Positions 51,065-59,261 of a DNA stretch of 64,000 bases are shown piece by piece. This DNA comes from Leucobacter sp. L43 (GTDB lineage: Bacteria; Actinomycetota; Actinomycetes; Actinomycetales; Microbacteriaceae). The position numbers were made by a program, and so were the translations under genes. Under the pieces are notes generated by a model. It saw nothing but the letters and a program-made list of their open reading frames with translations. It did no database searches and had not been told where the DNA came from. Each line of letters opens with the position of its first letter. Position 1 is the first letter of the stretch. The DNA lies in assembly GCF_016597785.1 (NCBI RefSeq), contig NZ_JAENJG010000002.1, positions 248,001-312,000 of the forward strand, given 5' to 3'.

Positions 51065-51143
51065 CCTGCTCCGCTCCCGGCCAACCTGCTCCGCTCCCGG
51101 CCCTCCCGCTTCGCGACGGCGCCATCCCGCTTTGCCCCCGGCC
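51065..51143 (+). repeat. About 20-base degenerate tandem repeat
   Basis: CCTGCTCCGCTCCCGGCC occurs exactly twice (51065-51082 and 51085-51102) and is followed by two weaker copies to 51143, based on CCCGCT and ending in CGGCGCC or CCCGGCC. It fills the aroQ-trmB intergenic gap and leaves no frame of its own. Confidence 0.7.
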
Positions 51144-51154
51144 GCAGCCGCGAC

Positions 51155-51160
51155 TACCGT
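51155..51160 (+). promoter_or_regulatory. Likely leaderless -10 (TACCGT)
   Basis: TACCGT ends six bases before GTG 51167 of trmB. Confidence 0.4.
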
Positions 51161-51166
51161 TATGGG

Positions 51167-51955
51167 GTGACCGAGCAGCAGCCACTTCCGCCCAAGAGCT
51201 TCGACCCGACGACGTTCCGGGAGAAGCCCGTGTCGTTCGTGCGTCGGAGCGGCCGCATGACCCCGTCGCAGGAGCGCGCGTGGACCGACCACCATGAGAA
51301 GTACGTGCTCGACATCGCGCACGGCCCGGCGGCCACGAGCGTCGCCGATGGGGAGACCGGCGACCCGGAGCAGATCTTCGGGCGGACGGCGCCGCTCATC
51401 GTGGAGGTGGGGTCCGGGCAGGGGCATGCGATCCTGCACGCATCGCAGACCCGGCCGGACACGAACTTCCTCGCGATCGAGGTGTTCCGCGCGGGGCTGG
51501 CCCGCACCATCATCCGGGCAGAGGCGGCGGGCGTCGAGAACCTGCGCCTCGCAGAGGTGAACGCGCCGGAACTGCTCGAGAAGTACCTGCCAGCAGGCTC
51601 GGTCGACGAGATCTGGGTGTTCTTCCCGGACCCGTGGAAGAAGGTGCGGCACCACAAACGGCGCCTGGTGAATGATGACTTCGCGCGCGTGGCCCGTCGC
51701 GCGCTGCGGCCCGGCGGCGTGCTGCGGCTCGCGACGGACTGGGAGAACTACGCCGAGCACATGCGGCAGGTGCTCGATGCCGCCGAGGGCTTCGAGCGCG
51801 ACTTCTCGGGGGAGTGGGCCGATCGCTTCGACGGGCGCATCCTCACCGCGTTCGAGGAGAAGGGCATCGACAAGGATCGCCGGATCCGCGACCTGACGTA
51901 CCGTCGCGGGACGGCGACATCCGCGATGACTGCGACCATCGAGGAGACACCATGA
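51167..51955 (+). CDS. trmB: tRNA (guanine46-N7)-methyltransferase
   Basis: The 262-residue SAM-dependent enzyme methylates G46 in the tRNA variable loop. The cofactor motif is [16 protein letters not shown], and the catalytic and tRNA-contact segment is [20 protein letters not shown], a TrmB signature. About 80 residues precede the conserved core. The start is a GTG in the leaderless spacing. Its stop overlaps the next ATG by four bases. Confidence 0.95.
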   Translation: MTEQQPLPPKSFDPTTFREKPVSFVRRSGRMTPSQERAWTDHHEKYVLDIAHGPAATSVADGETGDPEQIFGRTAPLIVEVGSGQGHAILHASQTRPDTNFLAIEVFRAGLARTIIRAEAAGVENLRLAEVNAPELLEKYLPAGSVDEIWVFFPDPWKKVRHHKRRLVNDDFARVARRALRPGGVLRLATDWENYAEHMRQVLDAAEGFERDFSGEWADRFDGRILTAFEEKGIDKDRRIRDLTYRRGTATSAMTATIEETP

Positions 51956-52866
51956 GGACCGCCATGAGGCGCGGAGGAATCGTCGCGGCGGCCATCGCGC
52001 TGACGATGGGCGCGGCGGGGTGCACGGCGCTGATCCCATCGTTCACGGACGACGCCGCGCCTGCCCCGGCGCCAACGTCGCAGGCCGAGCAGAGCCTGGA
52101 CGGCGCGTGCGAGACGGTGAATGCCGAATGGGGGTTCGCTCTCGACCCGTGGGTGGCCCTCGAGGCGGATACCGAGAGCAAGGATTTCGAGAGGAAGCGA
52201 ACGGAGCACCAAGCGGTGATCTCCACCCTGCAAGACATCGCCGAACGCGTCGACGTTCCCGAACTGCACGACGCCCTTGACGCGTCGATCGCCGCGCATC
52301 AGCAGTACGCCGACACCATTTGGACGGGCCTCGCCGATATTCCCGAAGGGTACGTCGCCAACCCCGACGACCCTGCGAATCTCGTCCTCATTCTGGGGAA
52401 GCAGAAGAGCGCCTTCGAGCAGCAGATGTCCGATGCCGACGTGCGGCGCTACGAATTGTGCGGCGTGATGCAGAGCGGTCAAACTGCAGCGCAGGCGTGC
52501 GAGGTCGCCAATGGCGACTGGGTCGATGCCGGCCTGGTGTTCAGCGGCGCCTCCAATGCCGCGGCGAGGGGTGACGTCGCCGCGGCGCAGCTCCAGGCGG
52601 CCGACGGGCTCGCGCAGCTCACGGCGGCGCTGGCGCAGGTGACCGATCCCGAGGCTTACGCGGAGATGGCGCGCATGTATGACGCCTACGAGACCTACTA
52701 CGAAGACGTGGTCACCACTCTGCTCACGGAGGAGCAGGCGCTCCAGCTCCCTGCCGACGAACTCGATGCGTACATTGCCGAAGCAGACGCAGCGTTCACC
52801 GTCTGGGACGAGGCGCTCACCGCTGGCGAGGAGCGGCTGTCGACCTACTGCGCCGGCCAGGAGTAG
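51952..52866 (+). CDS. Putative lipoprotein, unknown function
   Basis: The 304-residue protein begins with a basic n-region and hydrophobic stretch (MRRGGIVAAAIALTMGAAGC), with Cys24 as a possible lipid site; the lipobox AAGC is a little atypical. The mature part is acidic, almost wholly alpha-helical in character, with several cysteines (GACETVNAEW, ELCGVMQSG, QACEVANGDW, STYCAGQE), suggesting a disulfide-bonded secreted helical bundle. No domain family is recognised. GAGGAGA lies before the ATG, which overlaps the trmB stop. Confidence 0.75.
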   Translation: MRTAMRRGGIVAAAIALTMGAAGCTALIPSFTDDAAPAPAPTSQAEQSLDGACETVNAEWGFALDPWVALEADTESKDFERKRTEHQAVISTLQDIAERVDVPELHDALDASIAAHQQYADTIWTGLADIPEGYVANPDDPANLVLILGKQKSAFEQQMSDADVRRYELCGVMQSGQTAAQACEVANGDWVDAGLVFSGASNAAARGDVAAAQLQAADGLAQLTAALAQVTDPEAYAEMARMYDAYETYYEDVVTTLLTEEQALQLPADELDAYIAEADAAFTVWDEALTAGEERLSTYCAGQE

Positions 52867-52889
52867 TTTCCGGCGCGACCGCGCGGCGG

Positions 52890-52895
52890 TAGCCT
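52890..52895 (+). promoter_or_regulatory. Likely leaderless -10 (TAGCCT)
   Basis: TAGCCT ends seven bases before ATG 52903 of the nitronate monooxygenase-like gene. Confidence 0.4.
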
Positions 52896-52902
52896 GGGCG
52901 GC

Positions 52903-53862
52903 ATGAGCAACGGCAGACTCACCGACTGGGCCCGCTCCCTGGGACTGTCCACCCCGATCGTGTGCGCACCCATGGGGGGTGTCGCCGGCGGACGACTGGC
53001 CGCCGCCGTGTCGCGAGCAGGCGGGCTCGGGATGATCGGCATGGGCAGTGCGGGTTCCGTCACCGCACTCGAACGGGAGCTCGGGGCTCTCGGAGAAGGA
53101 ATCGGCGCCGGAGGAGCGCCGTTCGGCATCGGGCTGGTCGCCTGGGGCATCGCGCGGGATCCCGAGCTGTTCGAGCGCGCGCTCGCCGCAGGGCCAGCGC
53201 TCGTCTCGGTGAGCTTCGGCGAATGGGGCGACGCGCACGCCGACGCGTCGTGGGTCGAACGAGTGCACGCCTCCGGTGCCATCGCCGTGACGCAGTCGGC
53301 GACGGTCGACGAGGCGATGCGCGCCGCGGCCGCCGGCGTCGATGCGATCGTCGCCCGCGGCAGGGAGGGCGGCGGTCACGGCGATCATCAGCACCCGCGG
53401 GATGCGCTGCTCGCCGAGATCATCGCCGCCGTCGACGCTCCGGTGCTCGCAGCAGGGGCGATCAGCACGTCGAGCGACGTGGCCAGGGTGCTCGACGCCG
53501 GCGCCGCGGGAGCGTGGATCGGCACCGCATTCGCCGCGTGCGAGGAGGCGCTGACCCCACCACCGGCTCGGGACGCGCTGCTCCGAGGATCCGCCGCCGA
53601 CACGCTGGTCACCCGGGTCTTCGATGTGGCGCTCGAGCGGCCCTGGCCAGAGCGCTTTCCGGAGCGGCTGCTGCGCACGCCCTTCATCGATCAGTGGCAT
53701 GGGCGCGAGGACGAACTCGCGGGCGACGCCGAGGCGCGCTCCGCGTTCGCGGCCGCCGCAGCGGCGGGCGATTACTCGATCGTTCCCGTCGATGCCGGCG
53801 AAGGGGTCGGGCATCTCACGCGCGTGCGATCAGCGTCGGAGGTCATCGCGAGCCTGCGCTGA
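52903..53862 (+). CDS. Nitronate monooxygenase-family flavoprotein
   Basis: The 319-residue FMN TIM-barrel protein belongs to the nitronate monooxygenase/2-nitropropane dioxygenase family. It starts with IVCAPMGGVAGGRLAAAVSRAGGLG, the phosphate-binding region, and has AAAGVDAIVARGREGGGHGDHQ, with the active-site glycine-rich loop and His, and LAAGAISTSSDVARVLDAGAAG then AWIGTAFAACEEAL. The family oxidises alkyl nitronates, though some members have other roles. It is convergent with the FadR gene and not clearly in an operon. Confidence 0.88.
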   Translation: MSNGRLTDWARSLGLSTPIVCAPMGGVAGGRLAAAVSRAGGLGMIGMGSAGSVTALERELGALGEGIGAGGAPFGIGLVAWGIARDPELFERALAAGPALVSVSFGEWGDAHADASWVERVHASGAIAVTQSATVDEAMRAAAAGVDAIVARGREGGGHGDHQHPRDALLAEIIAAVDAPVLAAGAISTSSDVARVLDAGAAGAWIGTAFAACEEALTPPPARDALLRGSAADTLVTRVFDVALERPWPERFPERLLRTPFIDQWHGREDELAGDAEARSAFAAAAAAGDYSIVPVDAGEGVGHLTRVRSASEVIASLR

Positions 53863-53887
53863 GCCGTGCAGAGCGCGGCCGTCCTCG

Positions 53888-54616
53888 TCAGTGCCTCGTG
53901 AGGAACCCGCGCAGCAGCGCAGAGGAGCCTTCGACGTGCTCGAGCATCGCCTCCGCCGCCGACTGCGGTCGCCCGGCGAGAATCGCCGACACGATCGCTT
54001 CGTGCTGATCGTTCGAGTGCACGATGTTGGGCTGCAGCATCGGAATCGCTTCGAGCAGCGCATTGACGCGCGTGCGCAGGTTGGCGACGAGCGGTACGAG
54101 GCTCGTGGAGCCCGAGAGCTCGGCGATCAGCAGGTGGAGGCGCGAGTCGAGCCGTCGGTGATCCGCCGCTTCCGAGCTCGAGCACTCCTCCAGTGCGTGA
54201 GCGAGCGCGGCCCGCTCCTCCGCGGAGAGCTCTCGCCCTGCCGCTTCGCGCGCCGCCCCCACCTCGAGCACGCGGCGCAGCGTCGTGACGTCCTCGATCT
54301 CCGCAGCGCTCGGCAGGGTCGCGGAGCCGCCTCCCAGCGCGGAGTCCTCGGGAATGCGGTCGGCGACGAACGTGCCGCCGTACCGGCCCCGCCGAGAGAC
54401 GACGTATCCGGCGTCGGCGAGCGTCGCGAGCGCCTCGCGCACCGTGTCGCGGCTCACCTTGAGCATCGTCGCCAGGTCGCGCTCCGCCGGGAGCCGCTCG
54501 CCCGGACCGATCATGCCGAGGCGGATCGATTGCAGCAGCCGCTGCATCGTCTCCTCGTACGCATTGGTGGGCCGCGCCGCCCTGATGAGCAGCTCGATGC
54601 CCTCTGCCGCTTCCAT
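53888..54616 (-). CDS. GntR regulator, FadR subfamily
   Basis: The 242-residue protein has an N-terminal winged helix (LLQSIRLGMIGPGERLPAERD, then LATMLKVSRDTVREALATL and GYVVSRRGRYGGTF) and a C-terminal all-helical FCD-type domain with DSRLHLLIAELSGS and HEAIVSAILAGRPQSA, where metal or ligand binds. It is the last gene of the gamma-glutamylation operon, ten bases after the SDR, and probably controls the operon and the divergent permease. Candidate operators lie at 59070-59082 and 59141-59156. Confidence 0.9.
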   Translation of the reverse strand: MEAAEGIELLIRAARPTNAYEETMQRLLQSIRLGMIGPGERLPAERDLATMLKVSRDTVREALATLADAGYVVSRRGRYGGTFVADRIPEDSALGGGSATLPSAAEIEDVTTLRRVLEVGAAREAAGRELSAEERAALAHALEECSSSEAADHRRLDSRLHLLIAELSGSTSLVPLVANLRTRVNALLEAIPMLQPNIVHSNDQHEAIVSAILAGRPQSAAEAMLEHVEGSSALLRGFLTRH

Positions 54617-54626
54617 CGTGCGGCGC

Positions 54627-55418
54627 TCAGAGCGGCGTCGTGTACGCGCTCGTCAGCCCGCCGTCGACGAGGAAGGTGGAGGCGGTGATGAAGGAGGCGT
54701 CGTCGCTCGCCAGGAAGGCGACGGATGCGGCGAGCTCCTCCGGCTGAGCGAAGCGGCCGACGGGAACGTGCACGAGACGTCGGGCGGCGCGCTCCGGATC
54801 CTTCGCGAAGAGCTCCTGCAGCAGCGGAGTGTTCACCGGCCCGGGGCAGAGCGCGTTCACGCGGATGCCCTGCCGCGCGAACTGCACGCCGAGCTCGCGC
54901 GTCATGGCGAGCACGCCGCCCTTCGACGCGGTGTACGAGATCTGCGAGGTGGCCGAACCCATGATCGCGACGAACGAGGCCGTGTTGATGATCGATCCGG
55001 ATCCCTGCGCCGTCATGTGGCGGAGCGCCGCCCGCGAGCACAGGTAGACGCTCTTGAGATTCACATCCTGCACCTTCTCCCACGCGGGCAGTTCAGTGAC
55101 CTCGATCGAGTCGTCGTCGTCCGGGGAGATGCCGGCGTTGTTGAAGGCGATGTCGACCGCGCCGTACTCGCGCGCTGCCGTGTCGAAGAGATGGTTGACC
55201 TGCGCTTCGTCGGTGACGTTCACCTTGACGAAGAGGCCGTCGACTGCGGCGGCGGCCGCTGCGCCGCTCGTCTCGTCCATGTCGCCGATGACGATGCGCG
55301 CCCCTTCGGCGCGCATGCGTCGGGCAGTGGCGAGACCGATGCCGCTTCCGCCGCCGGTGATGACGGCGACCTTGCCGGCGAGGCGCTGCGTGAGGTCGAT
55401 GGGGGTGATGTCGCTCAT
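54627..55418 (-). CDS. Classical SDR, candidate gamma-glutamyl alcohol dehydrogenase
   Basis: The 263-residue SDR has the NAD(P) motif VAVITGGGSGIGLATARRM, the NNAG element in DIAFNNAGISP and the catalytic triad in NTASFVAIMGSATSQISYTASKG. Family members oxidise secondary or primary alcohols. It follows the aldehyde dehydrogenase gene by 64 bases in the gamma-glutamylation operon. The polyamine route would need a PuuB amine oxidase at this step, and none is present. A dehydrogenase acting on an alcohol such as gamma-glutamylethanolamide fits the gap, but the substrate is inferred. Confidence 0.87.
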   Translation of the reverse strand: MSDITPIDLTQRLAGKVAVITGGGSGIGLATARRMRAEGARIVIGDMDETSGAAAAAAVDGLFVKVNVTDEAQVNHLFDTAAREYGAVDIAFNNAGISPDDDDSIEVTELPAWEKVQDVNLKSVYLCSRAALRHMTAQGSGSIINTASFVAIMGSATSQISYTASKGGVLAMTRELGVQFARQGIRVNALCPGPVNTPLLQELFAKDPERAARRLVHVPVGRFAQPEELAASVAFLASDDASFITASTFLVDGGLTSAYTTPL

Positions 55419-55482
55419 GACGGATCCTTCCTGAGGAAAGCAGGGTACAGCGTGGGAGATGCGGGGACGGGCGGGCCCGGGG

Positions 55483-56838
55483 TTACTCGCTCGCGAAGAA
55501 CACGTTCTTCGTCTCGGTGAAATGCTCTGCCGCGTCAGGGCCGAGCTCCCGCCCGAGCCCCGACTGCTTGAAGCCGCCGAAGGGCGTCGTGTACCGCACC
55601 GACGAGTGCGAGTTGACCGAGAGGTTGCCGCCCTCGACGCCGCGGGCGACGCGGATGCCGCGGCCGAGGTCGGACGTCCAGATCGAACCGCTCAGCCCGA
55701 AATCGGAGTCGTTCGCGAGGTGCAGCGCGTCGGCCTCGTCTTCGAAGGGCAGGACCGAGACGACCGGCCCGAACACCTCCTCAGTGGCGATGCGCGAGCC
55801 TCGCTCGGGAGTGACCACCGTGGGAGCGAACCACGCGCCTGGCCCGTCCGGGCAGGAACCCCGGAACGCGACGGGCACGTCGTCGGTGAGGAAGCCGGCG
55901 ACGCTCTCGCGGTGCGCCTGCGTGACGAGGGGCCCGACCTCCGTCGATTCGAGCGTCGGATCGCCGACCCGCACACCCTGCACAGCCCGTTCGAAGTGCT
56001 CCATGAAGCGGTCGTAGACGCTGCGCTGCACGAGCAGTCGGCTTCGGGCGCAGCAATCCTGGCCGGCGTTGTCGAACACCGAGTACGGCGCGGTCGCTGC
56101 GGCCCGCTCGATGTCGGCGTCGGCGAACACGATGTTCGCGCTCTTGCCGCCGAGTTCGAGCGTGACCCGCTTCACCTGATCGGCGCACCCAGCCATGATG
56201 CGCTTGCCGACCTCGGTCGACCCCGTGAAGACGACCTTGCGCACCGACGGATTCGTCACGAAGCGTTCGCCGACGACCGAGCCGCGCCCGGCCAGCACCT
56301 GGAAGAGGCCCTCCGGCAGCCCCGCTTCGAGCGCGAGCTCGCCGAGCCGCAGGCTCGTGAGCGGCGTCCACTCGGCCGGCTTCAGCACGACGGCGTTGCC
56401 CGCGGCGAGCGCCGGGGCGAAGCCCCACGAGGCGATGGTCATCGGGAAGTTCCAGGGCGTGATGACGCCCACGACGCCGAGCGGTTCGTGGAACGTGACG
56501 TTCATGCCTCCCGCGACGGGAATCTGCTGGCCGATCAGGCGCTCGGGCGAGCCGGAGTAGTACTCCAGCACGTCGCGCACGTGCCCGGCCTCCCACCGCG
56601 ACTGGGTGATGGGATGACCGGAATTGGCGGTCTCGAGTTGTGCGAGGTGCTCGACGTCGGCATCCACCGCGTCGGCGAATCGTCGGAGCACGCGAGCGCG
56701 GTCGGCGGGTGCGACGGACGCCCAGTCGCGCTGAGCTCGGACCGCGTGCGCGATCGCGGCGTCGGTGGCGTCGACGTCGAGGTGGGCCACCTCGGTGACC
56801 GGGGCTCCGGTCGCGGGATTGATGACGGTGTAGCTCAC
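55483..56838 (-). CDS. NAD(P)-dependent aldehyde dehydrogenase
   Basis: The 451-residue enzyme belongs to the aldehyde dehydrogenase superfamily. The cofactor region is VGVITPWNFPMTIASWGFAPAL and VFTGSTEVGKRIM, the general base Glu is in VTLELGGKSANIVF, and the nucleophilic Cys is in FDNAGQDCCARSRLLV; PFGGFKQSGLGRELG ends the fold. Length and motifs resemble the betaine/gamma-glutamyl-aminobutyraldehyde group. It overlaps the hydrolase gene by four bases, so it should oxidise the gamma-glutamylated aldehyde before hydrolysis. Confidence 0.92.
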   Translation of the reverse strand: MSYTVINPATGAPVTEVAHLDVDATDAAIAHAVRAQRDWASVAPADRARVLRRFADAVDADVEHLAQLETANSGHPITQSRWEAGHVRDVLEYYSGSPERLIGQQIPVAGGMNVTFHEPLGVVGVITPWNFPMTIASWGFAPALAAGNAVVLKPAEWTPLTSLRLGELALEAGLPEGLFQVLAGRGSVVGERFVTNPSVRKVVFTGSTEVGKRIMAGCADQVKRVTLELGGKSANIVFADADIERAAATAPYSVFDNAGQDCCARSRLLVQRSVYDRFMEHFERAVQGVRVGDPTLESTEVGPLVTQAHRESVAGFLTDDVPVAFRGSCPDGPGAWFAPTVVTPERGSRIATEEVFGPVVSVLPFEDEADALHLANDSDFGLSGSIWTSDLGRGIRVARGVEGGNLSVNSHSSVRYTTPFGGFKQSGLGRELGPDAAEHFTETKNVFFASE

Positions 56839-57644
56839 GGCTGCTCCTTCGATGCGTGCTCGGATGACGGGACGGGTGACGGGATGACGCTCTCGCGCCG
56901 GGAACGGTACGTCGCCGCGGCTGAGACGAGGCCGGCGAAGAGCCGGCGATCCTCACGGTTCTCCTCTGGATGCCACTGCACGGCGACCCCGAAGGGCAGG
57001 GCGTCGATCTCGATCGATTCGATGATGCCGTCGACGGTGCGACTGGTCGCGGTGAGCCCGTCGGCGAGCGCATCGATCGCCTGGTGGTGATACAGGTGCG
57101 CGCGGGCGTTGCGGTCATCGCCGAGCAGCTCTCCGATGCGCGACCCGGCGTCGACCTCGACATCGATCTCCGTGAACACCCCCTGGCCGGCCTGGTACCG
57201 GTCGTCGCCGACGATGTCGGGGAGATGCTGGATCAGCGTGCCCCCGAGCTCGACGTTGATGACCTGCGCTCCCCGGCAGATGCCGAGCAGCGGGAGCTGC
57301 GCGTCGATGGCCGCATCGAGCAGCGCCGCCTCGAACGCGTCGCGGTCGGTGCGCGGAGCTCCGGTGCGCTCGTGGGGGTCGGCCCGGTAGCGCGCAGGAT
57401 CGACGTCGGCGCCGCCCGAGAGGATGAGCCCGTCGAGCCGAGAGACGATGCCCCGAGCGACACCGGGCGCGACCGGTTGCGGGGGCAGCACGATCGCGAC
57501 GCCGCCGACGTCGGTGACCGCATCGAGATACACCTGCGGGAGGAAGGAGGCCGGGACATCCCAGACCCCCGTTTGAGCCTGCTCGAGGTAGCTCGTGATG
57601 CCGATGAGCGGCGGAGCCGGCGCGTCAGAGTCGTTCGAAGCCAC
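56835..57644 (-). CDS. Gamma-glutamyl hydrolase, PuuD-like (class I amidotransferase fold)
   Basis: The 269-residue protein resembles PuuD, which releases glutamate from gamma-glutamyl-GABA. The nucleophile is Cys in LPLLGICRGAQVINVELGG, and the His-Glu pair is in GVAVQWHPEEN. Other family residues are GLILSGGADVDPARY and HLYHHQAIDALADGL. GTG 57644 is chosen because GGGAG lies seven bases upstream, although no ATG exists nearby; it then overlaps the ligase gene by 20 bases. It overlaps the aldehyde dehydrogenase gene by four bases. Its product here may be glycine or GABA plus glutamate. Confidence 0.88.
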   Translation of the reverse strand: MASNDSDAPAPPLIGITSYLEQAQTGVWDVPASFLPQVYLDAVTDVGGVAIVLPPQPVAPGVARGIVSRLDGLILSGGADVDPARYRADPHERTGAPRTDRDAFEAALLDAAIDAQLPLLGICRGAQVINVELGGTLIQHLPDIVGDDRYQAGQGVFTEIDVEVDAGSRIGELLGDDRNARAHLYHHQAIDALADGLTATSRTVDGIIESIEIDALPFGVAVQWHPEENREDRRLFAGLVSAAATYRSRRESVIPSPVPSSEHASKEQP

Positions 57645-58995
57645 GGACCCGCTCCCAATCGGTGACGGCGGCGTCGTAGGCTCGCACTTCCACGCGAGCC
57701 GCATGGGTGTAGTGCTCGACCACCTCGTCGCCGAAGATGTCGCGTGCGAGCGAGGACTGCCCGAAGAGGTCGGCCGCCTCGCGCAGGGTGGTGGGTACCC
57801 GGGCGACGTCGCTCGTGTAGGCGTTGCCTCGGAGCGGCTCACCGAGTTCGAGCTGCTGCTCGATGCCCGCGAGGCCGGAGCCGAGCATGCCTGCGACGGC
57901 GAGGTACTGATTCACATCGCCCCCTGGCACGCGGTTCTCCACGCGCATGCCCTGGCCGTGCCCGACGACGCGGAGCGCGCAGGTGCGGTTGTCGTGGCCC
58001 CACGCGACCGCGGTGGGCGCGAAGCTGCCGTCGACGTAGCGCTTGTACGAGTTGATGTTGGGTGCGTAGAGCAGCGTGAACTCGCGCATCGCCGCGAGCT
58101 GCCCCGCGATGAAGTGGCGGAACGTCTGCGACATGCCGTCGGGAGCGTCGTCGTCCGCGAAGACCGGGTCTCCTGCGGTGTTGCGCAGGCTCGCGTGCAC
58201 GTGGCAGCTGTTGCCCTCGCGCTCGTTGAACTTCGCCATGAACGTGATGCTCTTGCCGTGCTTCTCGGCGATCTCCTTCGATCCGCTCTTGTAGATCGAG
58301 TGGTTGTCGCACGTCGGCAGTGCGTGCGTGTAGCGGAAGGCGATCTCCTGCTGCCCGAGGTTGCACTCGCCCTTGACGCCCTCGCAGTACATGCCCGCGG
58401 CGTCCATCGAATTGCGGATGTCGCGCAGCAGCGGCTCGATCCGGGTGGAGCCCTGCAGAGCGTAGTCCGTGTTGTAGTCGCTCGCCGGAGTGAGGTCGCG
58501 GTAGCCGCTGCGCCACGCGCTGCGGTAGTCGTCGTCGAAGACGAGGAACTCGAGCTCGGTGCCGATGAAGGGCACGAGGTCGTGCGCGGCGAGGCGATCG
58601 ATCTGGTGCTTCAGGATCTGGCGCGGAGACACGGAGATGGGGGAGTGGTCGCTCGCGAGCGTGAGATCGGCCATGACGAGGGCGGTTCCGGGCAACCACG
58701 GGATGCGTCGCAGCGTGTCGAGGTCTGGGATCATCGCCATGTCGCCGTAGCCGCTCTCCCAACTGGTCAGGGCGTAGCCGTCGACGGTGTTGAGCTCGAC
58801 GTCGACCGCGAGCAGATAGTTGCAGCACTCGGCGCCGTGCGCCATGACGTCTTCGAGGAAGAGCCGGGCCGAGACGCGCTTGCCGACGAGGCGTCCCTGC
58901 ATGTCGGTGAACGCGACGATGACCGTGTCGATCTCGCCGGCGGCGACCGCTCCGCGAAGTTCTTCGGGGGTGAGATTGCCGCTCGCGGGAATCAT
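57625..58995 (-). CDS. Glutamine-synthetase-like gamma-glutamyl-amine ligase
   Basis: The 456-residue protein has the glutamine synthetase fold: FTDMQGRLVGKRVSARLFLED at the start, metal and ATP residues in GTELEFLVFDDDY and KGECNLGQQEIAFRYT, and substrate and ATP elements in GNSCHVHASLRN and VENRVPGGDVNQYLAVAG. It lacks features of housekeeping GlnA and resembles the PuuA/GlnA3/GlnA4 branch, which joins the gamma-carboxyl of glutamate to an amine using ATP. In Streptomyces coelicolor, GlnA4 was described as a gamma-glutamylethanolamide synthetase; whether this protein uses ethanolamine or a polyamine is inferred from the permease and SDR. It heads the catabolic operon. Confidence 0.88.
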   Translation of the reverse strand: MIPASGNLTPEELRGAVAAGEIDTVIVAFTDMQGRLVGKRVSARLFLEDVMAHGAECCNYLLAVDVELNTVDGYALTSWESGYGDMAMIPDLDTLRRIPWLPGTALVMADLTLASDHSPISVSPRQILKHQIDRLAAHDLVPFIGTELEFLVFDDDYRSAWRSGYRDLTPASDYNTDYALQGSTRIEPLLRDIRNSMDAAGMYCEGVKGECNLGQQEIAFRYTHALPTCDNHSIYKSGSKEIAEKHGKSITFMAKFNEREGNSCHVHASLRNTAGDPVFADDDAPDGMSQTFRHFIAGQLAAMREFTLLYAPNINSYKRYVDGSFAPTAVAWGHDNRTCALRVVGHGQGMRVENRVPGGDVNQYLAVAGMLGSGLAGIEQQLELGEPLRGNAYTSDVARVPTTLREAADLFGQSSLARDIFGDEVVEHYTHAARVEVRAYDAAVTDWERVRGFERL

Positions 58996-59069
58996 GTGCT
59001 CTCCTTGTGCTCGTCGTCGAGGTGAGAATGCGTGCTCCGCCTGCCCGGCGCTGCAGCGCTGAAAAGGTA

Positions 59070-59082
59070 GGTTTCAAGACCA
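59070..59082. promoter_or_regulatory. Candidate FadR-type operator 1
   Basis: GGTTTCAAGACCA carries GGT and ACC arms around TTCAAG, in the divergent gap between the ligase and permease genes. It is near the likely promoter of the ligase operon. Confidence 0.35.
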
Positions 59083-59140
59083 TTACATCATGAAGCCCGG
59101 GGCTTGATGCAAGCTTCCCGCCGCAGCCAGCGCACAAAGG

Positions 59141-59171
59141 TGGTTGCAAACGACCAATAGCTCGCTATAGT
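59141..59171 (+). promoter_or_regulatory. Permease promoter with overlapping operator 2
   Basis: TTGCAA (59144-59149) and TATAGT (59166-59171), 16 bases apart, form a good promoter. The -35 lies inside TGGTTGCAAACGACCA (59141-59156), an imperfect palindrome with TGGT and ACCA ends like FadR-family sites. Repressor binding would block the -35. Confidence 0.5.
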
Positions 59172-59261
59172 CGGCAGTGGCGCACCGCTCAGCCGATTCC
59201 CAGCGACGGGCATCGCAACGCAGCATCTCGTATCCATCACACCGTAGTGAAAGAGGTCGAC

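Noticed and set aside
55483-57644. A standard Puu putrescine pathway
   Set aside because: The PuuB amine oxidase is missing and the permease looks like an ethanolamine carrier, so a polyamine reading is less likely, though not ruled out.
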